Shown: positions 18,744 through 28,686, numbered from the stretch's first letter. The stretch is DNA of 62,833 nt from Lachnospiraceae bacterium (GCA_022791575.1 JAAVZI010000059.1:1-62833), one strand, 5' to 3'. Made by a program: numbers and translations. The notes: generated by a model not told the origin, from the letters alone.

Positions 18744-19699
18744 CACACGGCTCCATCTGAGGCTTGATCCTGTTGCTGTTCCATAGCCTCCAGCTCATGG
18801 TCCTGTAAAAACGACTTCCAATCAAAGACTGCCTCCACAGATGCAATAGCAACTTCCAGCATATCATCTTGAGGCTCTCTGGTTGTAAGATTTTGCAGCC
18901 ACATCCCAGGCTTACTTAAAGCGGATACCAGCGGACTCTCTGAACGGCCTGCCAGACGGATAAATTCATAAGACACCCCAGCAATCACCGGAATTAGAGC
19001 CAGACGAATCAACAAGCTAATCCAGCGATTTTCCGTTCTTATAAAAAATAGAAAAATAATGCTGATAACCATTACAATCAACATAAAACTGGTTCCGCAG
19101 CGTTTATGCTGTCGGGAAGCCTTTCTTGCATTTTCCAAATTCAACTCCCAGCCATTTTCTATACAATTGATACATTTATGTTCTGCTCCATGATACATAA
19201 AAAACCTCTGAATATCTTTCATAAATGATATCAAAATAATATACACCAAGAAGATCACAATCCTTAAAGTTCCTTCAATCAAAGCAATCACCCATTCTTC
19301 CTGTGTGATATGCTTGCGGCAGAACCATGTCAGGAAAAACGGAACACAAAAGAAAATCGTAATAGACAAAATAATAGAGATACATACAGTAAAAATCATT
19401 AATATATTTTCACTCGTTCCGGCTGTATCTTTTTTTTCTGTCTCTTCTTCCTCATCCTCAAAAAAACTGGCTGAATAAGTCAGCACTTTTGTTCCTAAAT
19501 AAAGCGAATCCCAGAAATTAAAGATGCCTCTTATAAAGGGAATCGTTCTTAATTTCTTTCTAGCACCCTCACTGCCATATGTCTGTACATCAACAACAAT
19601 CTCCTGATCTGGCTTTCTGACAGCAACGGCGTACTTCTCTTTATTCTTCATCATAACGCCTTCCATAACCGCCTGACCGCCAATTCCTGATGGTCTCAT
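18743..19699 (-). CDS. DUF1385 membrane protein
   Basis: A 318-aa protein of the DUF1385 family, recognised by the opening SGIGGQAVMEGVMMKNKEK (residues 3-21), the FMYHGAEHKCINCIE motif near residue 180 and its place between rpmE and prmC, a conserved order in Clostridia. About four to five membrane helices lie between residues 90 and 270. Family members have been linked to metal-dependent or membrane functions, but the role is not settled. A conserved His/Cys pair (HKC) may bind metal. Confidence 0.9.
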   Translation of the reverse strand: MRPSGIGGQAVMEGVMMKNKEKYAVAVRKPDQEIVVDVQTYGSEGARKKLRTIPFIRGIFNFWDSLYLGTKVLTYSASFFEDEEEETEKKDTAGTSENILMIFTVCISIILSITIFFCVPFFLTWFCRKHITQEEWVIALIEGTLRIVIFLVYIILISFMKDIQRFFMYHGAEHKCINCIENGWELNLENARKASRQHKRCGTSFMLIVMVISIIFLFFIRTENRWISLLIRLALIPVIAGVSYEFIRLAGRSESPLVSALSKPGMWLQNLTTREPQDDMLEVAIASVEAVFDWKSFLQDHELEAMEQQQDQASDGAV

Positions 19700-19766
19700 A
19701 ATACACTTCCTTTTCAGCGTTAAAAATAGGCTGAGATTTACACCTCAACCTTATCTTTAACACATC

Positions 19767-19976
19767 TTATTTGCTTTCGTTCATGCCATATCTGCGGTTG
19801 AACTTATCAATACGTCCACGTGCCTGGGCAACCTTCTGCTGTCCTGTATAGAATGAATGGCATTTAGAACAGATTTCCACATGAATCTCTGGTTTTGTGG
19901 AACCTGTTACAAATGTGTTTCCACAGTTGCAGGTTACTGTTGCCTGATAATACTCTGGATGGATTCCTTCTCTCAT
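19767..19976 (-). CDS. rpmE: 50S ribosomal protein L31
   Basis: The start at 19976 ([11 protein letters not shown]) follows AGAGGTG; a longer frame to 20015 has no site. The 69-aa product is L31 of the Cys-containing, zinc-binding type: CNCG near residue 16 and CSKC near residue 37. It is part of the large subunit. A strong promoter and a palindromic leader lie upstream. Confidence 0.96.
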   Translation of the reverse strand: MREGIHPEYYQATVTCNCGNTFVTGSTKPEIHVEICSKCHSFYTGQQKVAQARGRIDKFNRRYGMNESK

Positions 19977-20015
19977 AAATTTCACCTCTTTACTGCTTAA
20001 TCTTATGAAAGCCAT

Positions 20016-20088
20016 ACAAACATATGTTTGTAAAGCTGTTTATCATAAACAACGGTACTATTATAACAAAAAGCTTTTCCTGTGTCAA
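20016..20088 (-). promoter_or_regulatory. rpmE promoter and palindromic leader
   Basis: On the minus strand TTGACA (20088-20083), a 17-bp spacer and TATAAT (20065-20060) form a full consensus promoter. About 22 nt after the predicted start lies a perfect 16-bp palindrome ACAAACATATGTTTGT (20016-20031) inside the leader. Ribosomal protein L31 leaders of Firmicutes can be autoregulatory RNAs; whether this is one is not shown. Confidence 0.6.
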
Positions 20089-20095
20089 TATTAAT

Positions 20096-21586
20096 CTATA
20101 GGTATTTTCTATTTCTTATAATGTGAACAAAGTCCCGATTACTTCTTGTCTTTGTAAATAAATCCAGAATTTTTTCCGTTGCCTCCTCCGGTTTCATAGA
20201 ATTAATTGCCTTTCTGACAATTTCCATGGCCTCCTGCTCGTCCTTATTTAGCAGCAGGTCATCCCTTCTTGTGCTGGATTTTATGATATCAATGGCAGGA
20301 AATACCCGTTTCTCTGTCATCTTTCTATCCAGAACCAGCTCCATATTACCAGTTCCTTTGAATTCTTCAAAGACTACATCATCCATCTTACTTCCGGTAT
20401 CCACCAATGCTGTCGCCAGCACAGTCAGACTTCCGCCTTCCCGCATCTTTCTGGCTGCACCAAAGAATTTCTTCGGCATATGCAGCGCTGCTGGGTCCAG
20501 TCCACCGGACAGAGTGCGGCCGCTTGCCGGTACTGTCAGATTGTATGCCCTTGCCAAGCGCGTAATACTGTCCAGAAGAATCACAACATCCTGCTTATGT
20601 TCCACCAGCCTTTTTCCTCGTTCCAGCACCATTTCGGATACTCTCTTATGATGCTCTGGCAATTCATCGAATGTAGAATAGATCACTTCCACATTATCTC
20701 CAACTATGGATTCCCTGATATCGGTAACCTCCTCTGGCCGCTCATCAATCAACAAAATAATCATATGCATTTCTGGATTATTTTGGAGAATCGCCTGAGC
20801 TACCCCCTTTAATAAAGTGGTCTTTCCTGCTTTGGGAGGCGATACAATCATTCCTCTCTGTCCTTTGCCAATTGGGGAAACCAAATCCATAATTCTCATG
20901 GCACGCTCTTCTCTTGCAGTCTCTAAATGAATTCTCTGATTCGGGAAAATCGGAGTCATATCTTCGAAATTCTTTCTTTTTACTGCTTCAATTACTGGGA
21001 AATTATTAATAGATGTTAAATATAGCAAAGCGCTGAACTTCTCATTTGCCATTCTAACCTTCTTATGTCCGCATAAAATATCGCCTGTTTTCAAATTAAA
21101 TTTTCGAATCTGGGAAGGGGATACATAGACATCATTCTGACCTGGCAGATAATTCTCACATCTGATAAAGCCAAATCCTTCAGGAATCACTTCTAAAATT
21201 CCTTCGGCAACCTCACCGCTATCAAGCTGCGCTGACTCTGTGGAACTCTTCTCGTCCGTCGGAAGAACCCTGTCCTTTCCCGACTCTTCGATTTCAGCGA
21301 TTGTTTCTGGTTCTTTCTTCACAATCTGTTCCCTGGAAAATTCTCTGTTTTCTTCCGGTTTGGTATTTTCAGCTGATCTGCTTTCTGCCTGCTGACGGAT
21401 TTTTTCTTTTTCCTTATGATTGGTCTGCGGGCTGGTTTCCTGCTCACGCACTTTATCTTCCTCGTCTGCTTTCAGCATTACCTCAACCAGTTCTGCTTTC
21501 CTTAATGTTGAAATATTTTTTAACCCGCGCGCTTTTGCAACTGCCTTTAGATTAGCCAGTGATAGTGATTCATACTTTTCTTTCAT
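20096..21586 (-). CDS. rho: transcription termination factor Rho
   Basis: A 496-aa Rho. The Rho-N domain occupies residues 1-45, followed by a charged, Glu/Lys-rich insertion (about 45-125), the RNA-binding OSB fold (about 125-200; GFGFIR) and the RecA-type motor with Walker A (SPPKAGKTTLL) and the conserved LARAYN motif. It is a hexameric RNA-dependent ATPase that ends transcription. The insertion makes it longer than E. coli Rho (419 aa), as in many Gram-positives. Confidence 0.97.
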   Translation of the reverse strand: MKEKYESLSLANLKAVAKARGLKNISTLRKAELVEVMLKADEEDKVREQETSPQTNHKEKEKIRQQAESRSAENTKPEENREFSREQIVKKEPETIAEIEESGKDRVLPTDEKSSTESAQLDSGEVAEGILEVIPEGFGFIRCENYLPGQNDVYVSPSQIRKFNLKTGDILCGHKKVRMANEKFSALLYLTSINNFPVIEAVKRKNFEDMTPIFPNQRIHLETAREERAMRIMDLVSPIGKGQRGMIVSPPKAGKTTLLKGVAQAILQNNPEMHMIILLIDERPEEVTDIRESIVGDNVEVIYSTFDELPEHHKRVSEMVLERGKRLVEHKQDVVILLDSITRLARAYNLTVPASGRTLSGGLDPAALHMPKKFFGAARKMREGGSLTVLATALVDTGSKMDDVVFEEFKGTGNMELVLDRKMTEKRVFPAIDIIKSSTRRDDLLLNKDEQEAMEIVRKAINSMKPEEATEKILDLFTKTRSNRDFVHIIRNRKYL

Positions 21587-21691
21587 TAATATTTATACCT
21601 CGTTCCATCTTCCTATTGTATTATTATATCTCATAATTACCATTTCGTAAAGCTATCTTTTATGGAAATAAAATAGACGAATTTCTTTCTT

Positions 21692-21720
21692 ATTATACAG
21701 AAACTTGACTGGTTATTCAA
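21692..21720 (-). promoter_or_regulatory. promoter of rho
   Basis: TTGAAT (21720-21715), a 17-bp spacer and TATAAT (21697-21692) on the minus strand predict a leader of about 100 nt ahead of the rho ATG at 21586. Confidence 0.6.
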
Positions 21721-21755
21721 GAACTTTGATTGATTAGGAATTGCTGAATTTAGTG

Positions 21756-21798
21756 AAAAGAGAGTATCTAAAGCAGGATACTCTAAATACTCTCTTTT
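21756..21798 (-). terminator. terminator of the surface-protein gene
   Basis: AAAAGAGAGTAT (21756-21767) pairs perfectly with ATACTCTCTTTT (21787-21798). T tracts exist in both directions; it lies 20 bp beyond the minus-strand stop at 21819. An inner TATCT/GGATA pairing extends the hairpin. Confidence 0.75.
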
Positions 21799-21818
21799 TA
21801 TATTGTTCAAGTCATTGA

Positions 21819-24800
21819 TTATTCTTCAATGTCTTTTCGTCTTTTGGCTGTTGCTACAACCGCCGCTGCGGATAAACCTGCAAAGGTTACCCAAAGTACT
21901 ATATTACTGTCATCTCCAGTTTTTGCTGAAGTAACTTTGTTAGAAGTTCTGGTGCTAGTACTAGCAGTATTGCTGGAACCTGAAGTTCCGCTTTTGCTTG
22001 TATAATTGACTGTTGTCTTAACATCATCACCACTGCCACCAGTACTTCCATTCGCTCCGTTATTATTACCTGTTCCGTTGCTGCCATTATTACCTGTATT
22101 ATTAGTTCCATTGTTTCCATTCGGATTATTGGTTCCTCCTGAATTGTTTGGATCATTCGGATTATTACTTCCTCCTGGATTATTCGGGTTATTGGTTCCT
22201 CCCGGATTGTTCGGATTATTGGTTGCACCTGGTTTGTTTGGATTGTCGGTTCCACCTGGTTTGTTTGGATTGTCGGTTCCACCTGGTTTATTTGGACTAT
22301 CTGTCTCACCTGGTTTATTGGTTTCACCTGGCTTATTCGGCTGATCGGTTTCACCTGGTTTATTGGTCTCACCTGGCTTATTCGGTTTATCCGTCTCACC
22401 TGGTTTATTGGTCTCACCCGGGTTATTAGGGTCATCAGTTTCTCCCGGAGGAGTTGTTGGAGGCTGATATTCTGCTACAGTAAATTCCTTTGATGGACCA
22501 GGGAATCGATTCTTCTCTTCACTTCCCTGCAGACGGATTTCATATTCGCCTGGCTCTAATGTTAAGCTGTCACTGCTTGCTGCTACTGCTGTCCATGTCG
22601 CATCATCCAGCTTCTTATATTCATATAGCTTACTTGGATCTAATGTAATATCTCCAGTTACTTCACCCTCTGGTATCATAATATCCTCAACAGTGGTAGA
22701 AGGATAACCCCAGACTTCCACATCACTTGCCGGAGAATCTGCAATTGGACGATCCTCGCTGGCTGTATTTCCAAGTCTTACTACTTTGATTACGCCAATT
22801 AATTCCTGATCTGTTTCTTCTTCATCGGATAATTCCATGATTCTGGCCATTTGCCCTGCTGCTTCTGTCTGATCCGCATCATCCTTGTGCTGTCTCAGAT
22901 ATTCAATATCTGTAGAAGTCAGTTCAACAGAAACTTCTGATGTCTCATGCCAGGTCGCTCCCTTATCAAGAGAATATTTCATTGGTTCTGCATCTACGGC
23001 TGTATCAGTGGCTTCAGAATTCACAAGATTCAGTCTGATTGTTGCATCACTGCCAGTCAATACTACCCTATAAGAAGAATTCGGAAGTGCTGCTATCCAG
23101 TTGGTACGCTCTACCGGAATATCTGTACATCCTGGACGTGTACATCCTCTTTCTGTATAACCCATATTTTCTGTAGTAGGCGGTACTACTGTATTGCCTA
23201 TAGCATGACCTAATGAATCTACAGGATTTGTCTTATAAGAATCCTCACACCTAATACATGAATGAAGGGTATAACCCGGTAAAGTACAAGTCGGTAATGT
23301 AACTGTTACATCTTCATAAGAATGCCCCAGTGCTGGCTGATCCGAACCTTCTCTCTTCTGTACATGATTTTCATCATTCATACAAACTTCCATGATATAA
23401 CCTGCTTCTGTACAAGATGGTTCTTTAGATAAAGCTTCACTCTTAGTCCACAGATGGCCAGGTGCAAGGATAACTTTAAATTCTCCTGGTTCACCACATT
23501 GCTCACATGCATATTCCTCTTTTCCTGATATTAGGCATGTAGCTGGAATAGTATTAACTTTAACATAATTATGTGCTGTTGTTGTTGTATAATTTGTTCT
23601 TCTCTCATCTTGACATCTAGAACAGGTTTCTAACGTATATCCTTGTTCTTGACAAGTCGCAGGAATAACTTCTGTACGCTGATAATTATGATCTAATGCA
23701 TCAGTAGGATTATCTTCTTTGGTAGCTATATTCTCAACACCTGCCTCTTTACAAGTCCTGCACTCCCAATAATCATATCCTGGTTCCACACAAGTAGGTG
23801 GGACTGTTTTTACCTTTACATAATCGTGCTCTGCTGTCGGTTTTTCACCACCCAAAAATTCTTGATATCCACAATCCTTATGCGTACAAGTTCGGATTAT
23901 TCCACCTTTATGCTGACAAGTAGCTTCAACTACTACTCCACTTACCGCATCCCATTTATGCTCTCTAGGAACACCTACGGACTCTGTGCTTACAGATTCA
24001 CAATCTTTACAATCATAATATAGTATCTCCGGCATAAAGCAGGTTGCCGCTTTTCTACGATCTGGTGTAGGAATTAACTCCCTCTGATATGTATGCTTAA
24101 GTGCTGCTGTTGTTACCTCTTCAAACACTTCTGCACACACAGAGCATTTAGTTACTGCATATCCATCGGTAGTACAAGTAACTTCTGTATTAGTATAATG
24201 TTTTATATGACCTAAAACTGGTTCTACCTTTTCACTTCCCTCTTTCCATGCACCACATTCTCTTCCGCACACAATAATACTAATACCTTCTTGTGTACAA
24301 GTCTGCAATTTTGCAGGAGCCCCTTGAATTGATGTACTAGTTGTTCTATAATCTTCGCTATACTGATGACCCAATGCAGATACAACTTCAATAATTGCTG
24401 TTTCACATTGCGTACAATATTTTCTTGTTTTACCAGGTGAGGTACATGTTGCTTGTTCTATAACCTCTACTTTTCCTGTATAATTATGCTTATGCCCTAT
24501 TGTTTTAGTTAATATTGGCCACTGGCCATTAGTTTGTGAATCACTAATCCACGTTCTGACAGTAGCATATGTTTCTAAGAAATATTCAACTCCTTGATTT
24601 AAAGCATCTAACAATTTTAATCCTTCTATCTTCCACCCTGAACTTGAACTGTTAGAAACCAATACAGTCACAGCACCATTTATTGTACTTGCAGATCCTA
24701 TATTTGTCTTAGTAGCAGAACATGCATTTATCCCTCCAGGATATGCCTCTACAGCTCCTGACTTTATATAATAGACAGAATATAAAGTGGAAGCTCCATC

Positions 24801-25760
24801 TAACGCTGCTGAAATTGCTCCTACTTTAGTTCCATTAAGTTCTCCTACATTATAGCAATTATTTATAATAGTATTTTCACCAGTAGTAATTCCACTTGCA
24901 TTATATGAGCTGGAAACTTTCCCTGAATTAAAAGAATTCACTACAGAAGTATTTTTCGCATATCCTACTAGTCCCGCTGCAGACGATTGATATTCATTCT
25001 GCATACTATCACTTTTATTGAGACTGACCATCCCATAATTGGTACAATTGATAATCATGGCCTGCTCCATATAGCCAGCAATACCTCCAACTCTTTCACC
25101 AGTTGCTATAATATTACTGTCTATTACAGTACATCCATTAATTACAGAACCACTGCTCCATACTGATCCCGCAATACCTCCAACAAATCCAGCCCCTTGA
25201 ACATCCCCTCTAAATGTACAATCTGTAATTGTAGACGTATTACAATATCCTACAACTGAAGCAACATGCCGGGCTTTCTGTGCTGTAATTTCTCCTCGTA
25301 TATTTAAATTACTTATTGCAGCATTCTTCACCACTCCAAACAGCCCCATATATTCTGTCGCTTCTGTACTAATATATAACCCACTGATTGTATGTCCTGC
25401 ACCATCAAACTTTCCTTGAAAAGCATACGCTACAGTTCTGCCTATTGGCGTCCAAGGATTATTCGCCAGATTAATATCTGCCGTTAACTGGAAAAACTTT
25501 CCGCTATAGTCCGTTCCACCATTTACATTTGCTGCAAACTGCGCCAGATCTGCTGCCGAAGCTATCTTGTATGGATTATTAGATGCCCCAGCACCTCCAC
25601 TGAATTTCGCTGCAGGATTCGCACTTGGAAACACTCCATCCCATGCCACTCCCTCAGCTGTAGTTTCCTTCAGAAAGCCTACCTGGTTCATCACCACCCC
25701 CACCAGTAGAACGACACACATTAGTACTGCTGTCAGTTTCATTTTTTTTCGTCTGTCCAT
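21819..25760 (-). CDS. large cell-wall-anchored protein with Cys-rich repeats
   Basis: The start at 25760 (MDRRKKMKLTAVL) follows AAGGAGG; 1313 aa. A signal peptide (residues 1-35) is followed by an adhesin-type GLUG-like beta-helix region (about 40-330; LTADINLANNPWTPIG and repeated NCTNYG-like turns). Next come about eleven degenerate repeats (about 420-900) of the form H-Y...ATC...G-----C--C, then two beta-sandwich-like segments and a Pro/Asn/Gly-rich spacer (NKPGETD, NNPGGTN). It ends in SAKTGDD, a hydrophobic helix and RRK, a sortase signal variant lacking the usual Pro. It is probably displayed on the surface. The spacer is DNA-repetitive and may vary in length between strains. Confidence 0.85.
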   Translation of the reverse strand: MDRRKKMKLTAVLMCVVLLVGVVMNQVGFLKETTAEGVAWDGVFPSANPAAKFSGGAGASNNPYKIASAADLAQFAANVNGGTDYSGKFFQLTADINLANNPWTPIGRTVAYAFQGKFDGAGHTISGLYISTEATEYMGLFGVVKNAAISNLNIRGEITAQKARHVASVVGYCNTSTITDCTFRGDVQGAGFVGGIAGSVWSSGSVINGCTVIDSNIIATGERVGGIAGYMEQAMIINCTNYGMVSLNKSDSMQNEYQSSAAGLVGYAKNTSVVNSFNSGKVSSSYNASGITTGENTIINNCYNVGELNGTKVGAISAALDGASTLYSVYYIKSGAVEAYPGGINACSATKTNIGSASTINGAVTVLVSNSSSSGWKIEGLKLLDALNQGVEYFLETYATVRTWISDSQTNGQWPILTKTIGHKHNYTGKVEVIEQATCTSPGKTRKYCTQCETAIIEVVSALGHQYSEDYRTTSTSIQGAPAKLQTCTQEGISIIVCGRECGAWKEGSEKVEPVLGHIKHYTNTEVTCTTDGYAVTKCSVCAEVFEEVTTAALKHTYQRELIPTPDRRKAATCFMPEILYYDCKDCESVSTESVGVPREHKWDAVSGVVVEATCQHKGGIIRTCTHKDCGYQEFLGGEKPTAEHDYVKVKTVPPTCVEPGYDYWECRTCKEAGVENIATKEDNPTDALDHNYQRTEVIPATCQEQGYTLETCSRCQDERRTNYTTTTAHNYVKVNTIPATCLISGKEEYACEQCGEPGEFKVILAPGHLWTKSEALSKEPSCTEAGYIMEVCMNDENHVQKREGSDQPALGHSYEDVTVTLPTCTLPGYTLHSCIRCEDSYKTNPVDSLGHAIGNTVVPPTTENMGYTERGCTRPGCTDIPVERTNWIAALPNSSYRVVLTGSDATIRLNLVNSEATDTAVDAEPMKYSLDKGATWHETSEVSVELTSTDIEYLRQHKDDADQTEAAGQMARIMELSDEEETDQELIGVIKVVRLGNTASEDRPIADSPASDVEVWGYPSTTVEDIMIPEGEVTGDITLDPSKLYEYKKLDDATWTAVAASSDSLTLEPGEYEIRLQGSEEKNRFPGPSKEFTVAEYQPPTTPPGETDDPNNPGETNKPGETDKPNKPGETNKPGETDQPNKPGETNKPGETDSPNKPGGTDNPNKPGGTDNPNKPGATNNPNNPGGTNNPNNPGGSNNPNDPNNSGGTNNPNGNNGTNNTGNNGSNGTGNNNGANGSTGGSGDDVKTTVNYTSKSGTSGSSNTASTSTRTSNKVTSAKTGDDSNIVLWVTFAGLSAAAVVATAKRRKDIEE

Positions 25761-25817
25761 GTTCACACTACCGCCTCCTTGCTTACATCTCTCAATGAAC
25801 ACACTATTTCTCATTTA

Positions 25818-25846
25818 ATTATATCAATAGGTTGTGAAATTGTCAA
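25818..25846 (-). promoter_or_regulatory. consensus promoter of the surface-protein gene
   Basis: TTGACA (25846-25841), a 17-bp spacer and TATAAT (25823-25818) on the minus strand form a perfect sigma-A promoter, about 60 bp before the start codon. Strong expression is predicted. Confidence 0.8.
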
Positions 25847-25883
25847 AGGTTGTTTTACAGATTTTACAATATCTTGCTAAATC

Positions 25884-27836
25884 TTACAATCCTCCAGCCA
25901 GTTCTAGCATTTTAGCTTCAGAAATAATCTCTATCCCCAATTCCTTAGCTTTTTTATTCTTACCTGAACTAGAAGCCGTATCATTATTAATAAGATATGT
26001 TGTATTCTTGGATACGTTACCGGTCACCCTGCCACCTAATTTCTCGATGAATTCCTTCATTTCACTGCGGTTGGCAAATTGCTGTGTACTGCCGGTGATG
26101 ACAAAAATCTGGTCCGCAAAAGGCTGTTCTTTCGCTTCCTCTTCCTCCTGTATATCCAGTTCCTGCAGCAGGGCCATTGCTCTATCAGATTGTTCTTCTG
26201 ACTTGAAATAATTCACCACACTTTCTCCAATTACCGGCCCTATACCATCAATATCTGACAATTCTTCTTTGTCCGCCTTCATGATACTTTGTATATTATT
26301 TCGGTAACTTTTGCATAAAACTTTAGCATTTACAAGACCAATATTAGGAATTCCTAAACCATATAAAAATCGAGGCATGGTTGTTTGTCTTGCTTTCTCA
26401 ATATTTTCCATAAGCTTCTTATAGGATCGTTCGCCGAATCCTTCCAGAGAAACGATGGATTCGTGGTGCTGTTCCAAATGGAACATATCAACCGGTTCCT
26501 GAATAAAGCCCTTATCAATGAATTTCTCTAATGTAGCTTCAGAAAGCCCCTCAATATTCAGGGCGTCCCGGCTTGTCAGCAGGGTAAAGGACTTAATTCG
26601 TTTGGCCGCACATTCGGGATTCATACAATATAGATACTGAACCTCTCCGTTTTCCTCTATTCTGGTACTGCCGCCGCAGGCAGGACAGTTTTCCGGAATA
26701 CTGCAGCTGCCGCTTTCCGTTAGATTTCTAGCAATCTGCGGAATAATCATATTAGCTTTATAGACTTCCAGGAGATCCCCTTCTCCTAATTTTAATTCTC
26801 TGACCATACTGACATTATGGATACTGGCACGGCTTACTGTGGTCCCTTCCAGCTCCACTGGTTCAAAGATAGCAACTGGATTGATCAGTCCAGTTCTGGA
26901 CGGACTCCATTCAATTTCCACCAGATGAGTCTGAGCTGTTTCATCTGCCCACTTAAAAGCAATGGCATTTCTTGGAAATTTAGCGGTTCTTCCTAAAGAT
27001 TCTCCGTAGGCGATATCCTCCAGAATCAGCACCAAGCCATCAGAAGGTATGTCAAAATTCTGGATTTTTTCAGAAAACCAGTTTATGGCCTCTGGCAGAT
27101 TGTCACCGGTTACCATTCGATATTCTACCACCTCAAATCCCTGCTCCATAAGCCACTGAAACTGCCTCTCTCTGGAATTATGAAATTCTTCTTCCTGAGC
27201 ACTGACCAGAGCAAATGCATAGAAATGCACATTTCTCTCTGCAGTTACTGCATTATTCAGCTGACGCACCGTACCGCTGCATAGATTTCTAGGATTTTTA
27301 TAGCGGGCTGCCTCCTCCAGTTCCTTATTAATCGCCTCAAAGTCTGAATACTGGATCACTGCCTCTCCTCGAAGCACTAGCTCCCCTTTATAAGGAATGG
27401 TAAGCGGAAGATTCTTAAACACCTTGGCATTATTGGTGATAACTTCGCCGACTTCGCCATTTCCCCTTGTTACCGCCTTAACCAGCTTTCCTTCCTGATA
27501 GGTCAGTACAATAGTCAAACCATCCAGTTTCCAGGACAAAAGGCCATGATTCTGATTCAGCCAGCTTTGCAGTTCACCCATATCTTTGGTCTTATTCAAG
27601 GATAACATAGGAGATTCATGACGTTCCTTAGGAAGCTCTTCCAAAGACTCATAACCTACTGTTACAGTCGGACTCTTAGCCATTACCACTCCTGTTTTCT
27701 CTTCTAATTTCACTAATTCATCATAGAGCTGATCATATTCCCGGTTGGACATGATTTCCCGGTCCTCTTGATAGTAAGCTTTTGCTGCCTGATTTAATTG
27801 TTTCACCAGCTTTTTCATTCTTTTTAAGTTGTCCAT
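25884..27836 (-). CDS. ligA: NAD-dependent DNA ligase
   Basis: A 650-aa LigA. In order: domain Ia with YYQED...EYDQLYDEL (residues 21-41), the adenylation domain with the nucleotidyl-Lys in KLDG (near residue 102), the OB fold, a Cys4 zinc finger (CPACG...YCMNPEC, near 390-415), helix-hairpin-helix repeats and a C-terminal BRCT domain (about 570-650). It seals nicks in DNA using NAD+. It lies 4 bp downstream of the pseudouridine synthase gene, so the two are cotranscribed. Confidence 0.97.
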   Translation of the reverse strand: MDNLKRMKKLVKQLNQAAKAYYQEDREIMSNREYDQLYDELVKLEEKTGVVMAKSPTVTVGYESLEELPKERHESPMLSLNKTKDMGELQSWLNQNHGLLSWKLDGLTIVLTYQEGKLVKAVTRGNGEVGEVITNNAKVFKNLPLTIPYKGELVLRGEAVIQYSDFEAINKELEEAARYKNPRNLCSGTVRQLNNAVTAERNVHFYAFALVSAQEEEFHNSRERQFQWLMEQGFEVVEYRMVTGDNLPEAINWFSEKIQNFDIPSDGLVLILEDIAYGESLGRTAKFPRNAIAFKWADETAQTHLVEIEWSPSRTGLINPVAIFEPVELEGTTVSRASIHNVSMVRELKLGEGDLLEVYKANMIIPQIARNLTESGSCSIPENCPACGGSTRIEENGEVQYLYCMNPECAAKRIKSFTLLTSRDALNIEGLSEATLEKFIDKGFIQEPVDMFHLEQHHESIVSLEGFGERSYKKLMENIEKARQTTMPRFLYGLGIPNIGLVNAKVLCKSYRNNIQSIMKADKEELSDIDGIGPVIGESVVNYFKSEEQSDRAMALLQELDIQEEEEAKEQPFADQIFVITGSTQQFANRSEMKEFIEKLGGRVTGNVSKNTTYLINNDTASSSGKNKKAKELGIEIISEAKMLELAGGL

Positions 27837-27840
27837 TTGA

Positions 27841-28557
27841 TTACTCCTTTATTTTTAACAATTTATACAGACTTCGTATTTCTTCTTCTGTCAGGTTACG
27901 ATATCTGCCCTTCTCCAGATTGCCCAGCTGGATATTCATAATGCGAATCCGTACAAGACGCCTTACATGATAATTACACGCTCGGCACATACGCCGGATC
28001 TGACGGTTGATTCCCTGAGTCAGCACCATTTGAAATGTTCGTTCTCCGGTTATCCAAGCTTTGCATTTTCTGGTTTGTACACCTAGTTCCTCCAGCCAGA
28101 TTCCATTTCTAAGTTTTTCCATAAATGCTTCTGTTACTGGCTTGTCTACTGTTATGGAATATTCCTTTTCATGTTTATTTCTGGCACGCATCATTTCCTG
28201 TATCAGCGTACCCTGGTTCGTTAGTATCATAAGCCCTTCTGATTCTTTATCCAGACGCCCGGCATAGGTTATGCGTTTTGGATAATTCAGATACTTAATA
28301 ATATTATCAGCTTCCCGCTTTTCTGCAGTACAGACAACGCCTCTAGGCTTATTAAATGCAAGTATAATCTTCTCTTCTTCTTTTCGTACCTCTTTGCCGT
28401 CAGCTAGGACTAAATCTTCCTTTCCTACCCGATCCCCAACAGTCGCTGTATTTCCATTAATCTGCACACGCCCTGCCTCAATCAGACGATCTGCTTCCCG
28501 TCTGGAGCAAAGACCTGCTTCACTTAAAAATTTATTCAGCCGTATTTTTTCTTCCAT
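27841..28557 (-). CDS. RluF-like pseudouridine synthase
   Basis: A 238-aa protein of the RsuA/RluB/E/F family. An S4 RNA-binding domain (RLNKFLSEAGLCSRREADRL, residues 6-25) precedes the catalytic domain with GRLDKESEGL (near residue 98; the Asp is catalytic) and INRQIRRMC near residue 185. The RRMC...RRLVRIRIMNIQLG pattern fits RluF, which acts on 23S rRNA; the exact site cannot be assigned from sequence. Its promoter is at 28592-28620. Confidence 0.88.
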   Translation of the reverse strand: MEEKIRLNKFLSEAGLCSRREADRLIEAGRVQINGNTATVGDRVGKEDLVLADGKEVRKEEEKIILAFNKPRGVVCTAEKREADNIIKYLNYPKRITYAGRLDKESEGLMILTNQGTLIQEMMRARNKHEKEYSITVDKPVTEAFMEKLRNGIWLEELGVQTRKCKAWITGERTFQMVLTQGINRQIRRMCRACNYHVRRLVRIRIMNIQLGNLEKGRYRNLTEEEIRSLYKLLKIKE

Positions 28558-28591
28558 ATATAATATACTCCTTTGTTTCCTTCTTAATTCC

Positions 28592-28620
28592 AGTATACTC
28601 CATTTGTGTCATTTCTGCAA
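28592..28620 (-). promoter_or_regulatory. promoter of the rluF-like/ligA operon
   Basis: TTGCAG (28620-28615), a 17-bp spacer and TATACT (28597-28592) on the minus strand, about 35 bp before the start codon. Confidence 0.55.
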
Positions 28621-28657
28621 ATTTTATTATATTTCTTTTAATTATTAAGGATTGCCA

Positions 28658-28686
28658 TTGATTTTTTTACCTTCCTATTGTAAAAT
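28658..28686 (+). promoter_or_regulatory. promoter of the L,D-transpeptidase gene
   Basis: TTGATT (28658-28663), a 17-bp spacer and TAAAAT (28681-28686) on the plus strand; the start codon is at 28737 with AGGAAGG ahead. Confidence 0.55.

Noticed and set aside
20016-20031. LexA box upstream of rpmE
   Set aside because: The palindrome has AAAC/GTTT where SOS boxes need GAAC/GTTC, and a ribosomal protein is not an SOS target.
22000-22440. Short repeated units that could suggest a CRISPR-like or satellite array
   Set aside because: The units encode the NKPGETD/NNPGGTN spacer of the surface protein; no spacers of constant length.
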